Origin: JALHTV01 sp049510055
Lineage (GTDB): Bacteria; Planctomycetota; Phycisphaerae; SM23-33
Length of the DNA stretch: 9,278 nt
Assembly (NCBI GenBank): GCA_049510055.1
Contig: JBEKZI010000082.1
Span: forward strand, 1-9,278
Reading direction: 5' to 3'
Position numbers and translations under genes: made by a program. Under the pieces are notes generated by a model, which was not told where the DNA came from, searched no databases, and worked only from the letters and a program-made list of their open reading frames with translations. Below, in pieces: positions 6,025 to 9,278 of the stretch (position 1 is the stretch's first letter; every line of letters begins with the position of its first letter).

Positions 6025-7303
6025 GCCATCGCGAGAAAAACCGCTGACGCAAAACATCCGCGCGGACCGCCAGCCGCTGACGATCGAGGACTACCAGCGC
6101 ACCGGCGGCTACCAGGGCCTGCGGAAGGCGCTGCGGATGACGCCGCAGGAGGTTGTGGCCGAGGTCACCCGCGCCAACCTCCGTGGCCGCGGCGGGGCGG
6201 GCTTCCCCGCCGGGCAGAAATGGTCTTTCGTGCCGATGGGCGAGGCGGCCCCGCGGCCGAAGTACGTGATCGTCAACGCCGACGAGATGGAGCCCGGCAC
6301 GATGAAGGACCGCCTACTGCTGGAGGCCGATCCGCACCAGGTGTTGGAGGGCGCCATCATCGCCGCCTACGCCGTCGGGGCGGAGAAGGCCTATGTGTTT
6401 CTCCGCTGGGCCTACCACATGGCGGCCCGGCGGATGGAGCAGGCCATCGCCGAGGCCTACGCCGCCGGCATCCTCGGCCGAAACGTCCTGGGCTCCGGCT
6501 ACGGCCTGGACGTGATCCTGCACGTCAGCGCCGGCCGCTACATGTGCGGCGAGGAAAACGGCCTGCTGGACTCGCTGGAGGGCCGCCGCGCCATCCCGCG
6601 TGCCAAGCCGCCGCACCCGCCGATCTGCGGCCTGTGGGGCAAGCCCACCGTCGTGAATAACGTCGAGACGCTCTGCAACGTCGGACACATCCTTCGCAAC
6701 GGCTGGCAGTGGTTCAAGGACTTAGCCTACGGCGACAACGGCGGCACGAAGCTCTACGGCGCCAGCGGGCGGGTGAATCGTCCTGGGCTGTGGGAGCTTC
6801 CGCTGGGGGCGACGCTGCGGGAGGTGCTGGAGGACTGCGCCGGCGGCGTGCCCGCCGGAAGGCGGCTGACGGGCCTGCTGCCCGGCGGCGGATCGACGGG
6901 ATTCCTGACCGCCGAGCACCTGGACCTGCGCATGGATTACGACGAGATGGAGAAGCACGGCAGCCGCGTGGGCACCGGCACGATTATCGTCCTGGACGAC
7001 AGCGTCTGCCCGGTGGGGGCGGTGCTCAGCCTTCAGCGGTTTTTCGCCCGCGAGTCCTGCGGCTGGTGCACGCCCTGCCGCGAAGGCCTGCCGTGGATCG
7101 CCCGCCTGCTGGAGGCGCTTGAAGCCGGCCAAGGCCGCCCGGGCGACCTGGAGCTCCTGGCGGAGATGGCGCGGCTGCTGAATCCCGGCAATACGTTCTG
7201 TGCGTTGGCGCCCGGGGCGGCCCAGCCGCTGGAGACGGCGCTGGTCCACTTCCGGCAGGATTTTCAGCGCCACATCGACGAGCAACGCTGTCCCTGGAGA
7301 TAA
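6017..7303 (+). CDS. nuoF: NADH-quinone oxidoreductase subunit F (51-kDa, FMN and NADH binding)
   Basis: The electron entry subunit: it binds NADH and FMN and passes electrons to [4Fe-4S] cluster N3. The 428-residue product (E. coli 445) shows the FMN/NADH glycine-rich loop LRGRGGAGFPAGQKWSF at 55-71, NADEMEPGTMKDR at 87-99, and the acidic CGEE at 177-180. N3 ligands are Cys348, Cys351 and Cys354 in ESCGWCTPCREG, plus Cys395 in NTFCALAPGA. Two normally conserved spots differ: CGEEN-GL replaces the usual CGEET-AL, and GTMKDR replaces GT(Y/F)KDR. All cluster ligands and the glycine loop are intact, so it should be functional. There is no clear ribosome site before ATG 6017. The 8-base overlap with nuoE suggests reinitiation. 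The C-terminus is shorter than in E. coli and ends in CPWR. Confidence 0.96.
   Translation: MSKPSREKPLTQNIRADRQPLTIEDYQRTGGYQGLRKALRMTPQEVVAEVTRANLRGRGGAGFPAGQKWSFVPMGEAAPRPKYVIVNADEMEPGTMKDRLLLEADPHQVLEGAIIAAYAVGAEKAYVFLRWAYHMAARRMEQAIAEAYAAGILGRNVLGSGYGLDVILHVSAGRYMCGEENGLLDSLEGRRAIPRAKPPHPPICGLWGKPTVVNNVETLCNVGHILRNGWQWFKDLAYGDNGGTKLYGASGRVNRPGLWELPLGATLREVLEDCAGGVPAGRRLTGLLPGGGSTGFLTAEHLDLRMDYDEMEKHGSRVGTGTIIVLDDSVCPVGAVLSLQRFFARESCGWCTPCREGLPWIARLLEALEAGQGRPGDLELLAEMARLLNPGNTFCALAPGAAQPLETALVHFRQDFQRHIDEQRCPWR
7296..7299 (+). promoter_or_regulatory. Ribosome binding site of nuoG
   Basis: GGAG at the very end of nuoF lies 6 bases before GTG 7306. The next in-frame Met comes only at residue 40, inside the first cluster domain, so GTG 7306 is the start. 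Confidence 0.55.
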
Positions 7304-7305
7304 CC

Positions 7306-9278
7306 GTGGGGACGATCTACATCGACAACCAGCCCTACGAGCTCAAACAGGAAGGCCAGAACCTCCTGGCGGTGTGCCTGTCGGCGGGGTTCGACCTGCC
7401 GTATTTCTGTTGGCACCCGGCCATGCACTCGGTGGGCGCCTGCCTGCAGTGCGCGGTCAAACTGTTCCGCGACGAGCACGACGCCAAGGGCCGGATCGTC
7501 ATGTCCTGCATGACGGCCGCCAAAGACGGCATGCGGATCTCCGTGGCCGATCCGGAGGCGGCCGAGCTGCGCCAGCGCGTCATCGAGTGGCTGATGGTTA
7601 ACCACCCGCACGACTGCCCCGTCTGCGACGAGGGCGGGGAGTGCCACCTTCAGGACATGACGGTGATGGTCGGCCAGTCGATCCGGCGGTATCGCTTCAG
7701 CAAGCGGACCCATCGCAATCAATATCTGGGCCCGTTCGTCGCCCACGAGATGAACCGCTGCATCCAGTGCTACCGCTGCGTGCGGTTCTACCGCGATTAC
7801 GCTGGCGGGCGCGACTTCGACGTGCTGGGCTGGCACGACGACGTGTATTTCGGCCGGCACGCTGACGGCGTCCTGGCCAGCGAGTTCAGCGGCAACCTCG
7901 TGGAGGTCTGCCCCACCGGCGTGTTCACCGACAAGACGCTCCAGCGCCACTACACGCGCAAGTGGGACCTTCAGACGGCCCCGTCGATCTGCGTGCACTG
8001 CGGGCTGGGCTGCAACACGATTCCCGCCGAGCGCTACGGCATGCTGCGGCGGATCTACGCGCGATTCCACCGCGACGTCAACGGCTACTTCCTGTGCGAC
8101 CGCGGGCGGTTCGGCTATGAGTTCGTCAACAGCGACCGCCGCATCCGCCAGCCGCTGCGGCGCGGGCCGGACGGCACCCTCCGGCCCGTCAGCCGCCAAG
8201 AAGCGCTGGAGCACGCCGGAAAACTGCTGCGGGAGACGCGAGTTGTCGCGCTGGGCTCCCCGCGGGCATCGCTGGAGACGCTCTATGCCCTGCGGAAACT
8301 GGCCGGGGCCGAAAACTTTCACCTGGCCGTGCCGGAGGCCGACCTCCGCCTGCTGCGATGCGTGCTGGGAATCCTGCGCGAAGGCCCCGCCCCGGCGGCG
8401 TCCCTGCATGACGTGCGGACCTCCGACGCCGTGGCGATTCTGGGCGAGGACGCCACCAACGCCGCGCCGATGCTGGCGCTGGCCCTGCGCCAGGCCGCGA
8501 TACAAAAGCCCCTGGCCCAGGCGCGGGCGCGGCAGATCTCCGGGTGGGAGGACGCCGCACTCCGCGAGGCGATCCAGCAACAGAAAGGGCCCTTCTTCGT
8601 CGCGACGCCGGAGGCGACAAAGCTGGACGACGTGGCCAGCGAGCTTTACCGGGCCGCTCCGGCGGACCTGGCGCGGCTGGGATTCGCCGTCGCCCACGAG
8701 ATCGACCCGCAGGCCCCAGCCGTCGCGAATCTGTCCGCCGACGTGCAGGCCCTGGCCCGGCGGATCGCCGAGGCGCTGGCGCACAGCGAGCGGCCGCTGG
8801 TGGTTTCGGGCGTTCGCTGCGGCGAGCAATCCTTGATTGAATCAGCCGCCAACGTCGCCTGGGCCCTCCGCCGAGCCGGCAAGCCGGCCAAGCTGTGCTT
8901 TGTCGTGCCGGAGTGCAACAGCCTCGGCGCGGCGCTGCTGGAGGGCCAGGGGGCCGAGGCGGCGCTGGAAAAAATCCGCACCGGCCAGGCCGAGACCGTC
9001 CTGATCGTCGAGAGCGACCTGTACCGCTGCCTAGGCGCCGCAGCCGCGGAGGATCTGTTGAGCAAGGCCCGGCACGTCGTGGTCCTGGATCACCTAACCA
9101 ACGCCACGACGGACAAGGCCGAGCTGGTGCTGCCGGCTGCGACATTCGCCGAGGCCGACGGCACGCTGGTGAACAACGAGGGCCGGGCCCAGCGATTCTT
9201 CCGCGTCTTCATCCCGGCCGGCCAGGTCCAGCCCGCTTGGCACTGGCTGAGCCAGATCGGCTGGGCCGGTGGACGGTT
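7306..9278 (+). CDS. nuoG: NADH-quinone oxidoreductase subunit G (75-kDa), 3' end outside window
   Basis: The large iron-sulfur subunit that carries electrons from NuoF toward NuoB. The frame is open from GTG 7306 to the window edge, giving 657 codons; E. coli NuoG has about 908. The N-terminal ferredoxin domain holds cluster N1b (Cys35, Cys46, Cys49, Cys68). N5 follows with its unusual His ligand (His100, Cys104, Cys107, Cys113 in HPHDCPVCDEGGEC). N4 uses Cys152, Cys155, Cys158 and Cys202. N7 uses Cys229, Cys232, Cys236 and Cys264. N7 is found only in some bacterial complexes, including E. coli. From about 275 onward is the molybdopterin-oxidoreductase-like domain, which in this family carries no molybdenum cofactor. 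It has E. coli-like landmarks GSPRASLE and NNEGRAQRFF (about 623-632). Its start lies 2 bases after the nuoF stop. Confidence 0.96.
   Translation, partial: MGTIYIDNQPYELKQEGQNLLAVCLSAGFDLPYFCWHPAMHSVGACLQCAVKLFRDEHDAKGRIVMSCMTAAKDGMRISVADPEAAELRQRVIEWLMVNHPHDCPVCDEGGECHLQDMTVMVGQSIRRYRFSKRTHRNQYLGPFVAHEMNRCIQCYRCVRFYRDYAGGRDFDVLGWHDDVYFGRHADGVLASEFSGNLVEVCPTGVFTDKTLQRHYTRKWDLQTAPSICVHCGLGCNTIPAERYGMLRRIYARFHRDVNGYFLCDRGRFGYEFVNSDRRIRQPLRRGPDGTLRPVSRQEALEHAGKLLRETRVVALGSPRASLETLYALRKLAGAENFHLAVPEADLRLLRCVLGILREGPAPAASLHDVRTSDAVAILGEDATNAAPMLALALRQAAIQKPLAQARARQISGWEDAALREAIQQQKGPFFVATPEATKLDDVASELYRAAPADLARLGFAVAHEIDPQAPAVANLSADVQALARRIAEALAHSERPLVVSGVRCGEQSLIESAANVAWALRRAGKPAKLCFVVPECNSLGAALLEGQGAEAALEKIRTGQAETVLIVESDLYRCLGAAAAEDLLSKARHVVVLDHLTNATTDKAELVLPAATFAEADGTLVNNEGRAQRFFRVFIPAGQVQPAWHWLSQIGWAGGR

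Noticed and set aside
7582..8097. Dense cysteine motifs in nuoG that could suggest a formate dehydrogenase or NiFe-hydrogenase partner subunit.
   Set aside because: The order N1b-N5-N4-N7, the neighbours nuoE and nuoF, and the E. coli-like C-terminal half identify NuoG of complex I. No hydrogenase large-subunit metal ligands occur in NuoCD.
7264..8829. A 521-codon open frame on the - strand.
   Set aside because: It is opposite nuoG, which carries all expected cluster ligands. The antisense product has no recognisable domain and shadow-like composition.

Overview
The window is a strongly GC-rich bacterial chromosome segment read entirely from the + strand. It holds two linked aerobic respiratory modules. 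First comes a cytochrome bd-type quinol oxidase (cydA-cydB). It is followed about 100 bases later by the start of a proton-pumping NADH:quinone oxidoreductase (complex I) operon in the order nuoA-nuoB-nuoCD-nuoE-nuoF-nuoG. The last gene runs off the right edge, and the first bases carry the tail of an unidentified membrane protein gene.

Region by region: 1-122 is the C-terminal end of an unknown protein with one hydrophobic helix. 181-2579 is cydAB, joined by an ATGA overlap. 2580-2679 is a short intergenic stretch with a perfect TATAAT hexamer, the best promoter candidate in the window. 2680-9278 is the nuo run, tightly packed with overlaps or gaps of at most 35 bases. The metal-binding cysteines expected for clusters N1a, N1b, N2, N3, N4, N5 and N7 can all be read in the predicted proteins, so the peripheral arm looks complete and functional. 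The membrane-arm genes (nuoH to nuoN) presumably lie beyond the right edge, except nuoA, which is here.

Together the genes encode the two ends of a minimal aerobic chain. Complex I oxidises NADH and reduces quinone while pumping protons. Cytochrome bd then reoxidises the quinol with O2, typically with high oxygen affinity. The complex I is of the Escherichia coli type: NuoC and NuoD are fused, NuoG has the extra N7 cluster, and the sequence resembles the enterobacterial proteins along its whole length. The cytochrome bd, in contrast, is the short Q-loop form. The GC-rich codon use, frequent GTG starts and the cydAB-nuo adjacency do not look enterobacterial. A non-enterobacterial GC-rich lineage is likely, for example a Planctomycetota-like or other environmental bacterium, but the window does not settle the taxonomy.

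I see no mobile element, CRISPR array, RNA gene or clearly new system. The points worth a second look are the gene linkage, substitutions in the nucleotide-binding region of NuoF, the internal promoter, and a tiny ORF in the cydX position.
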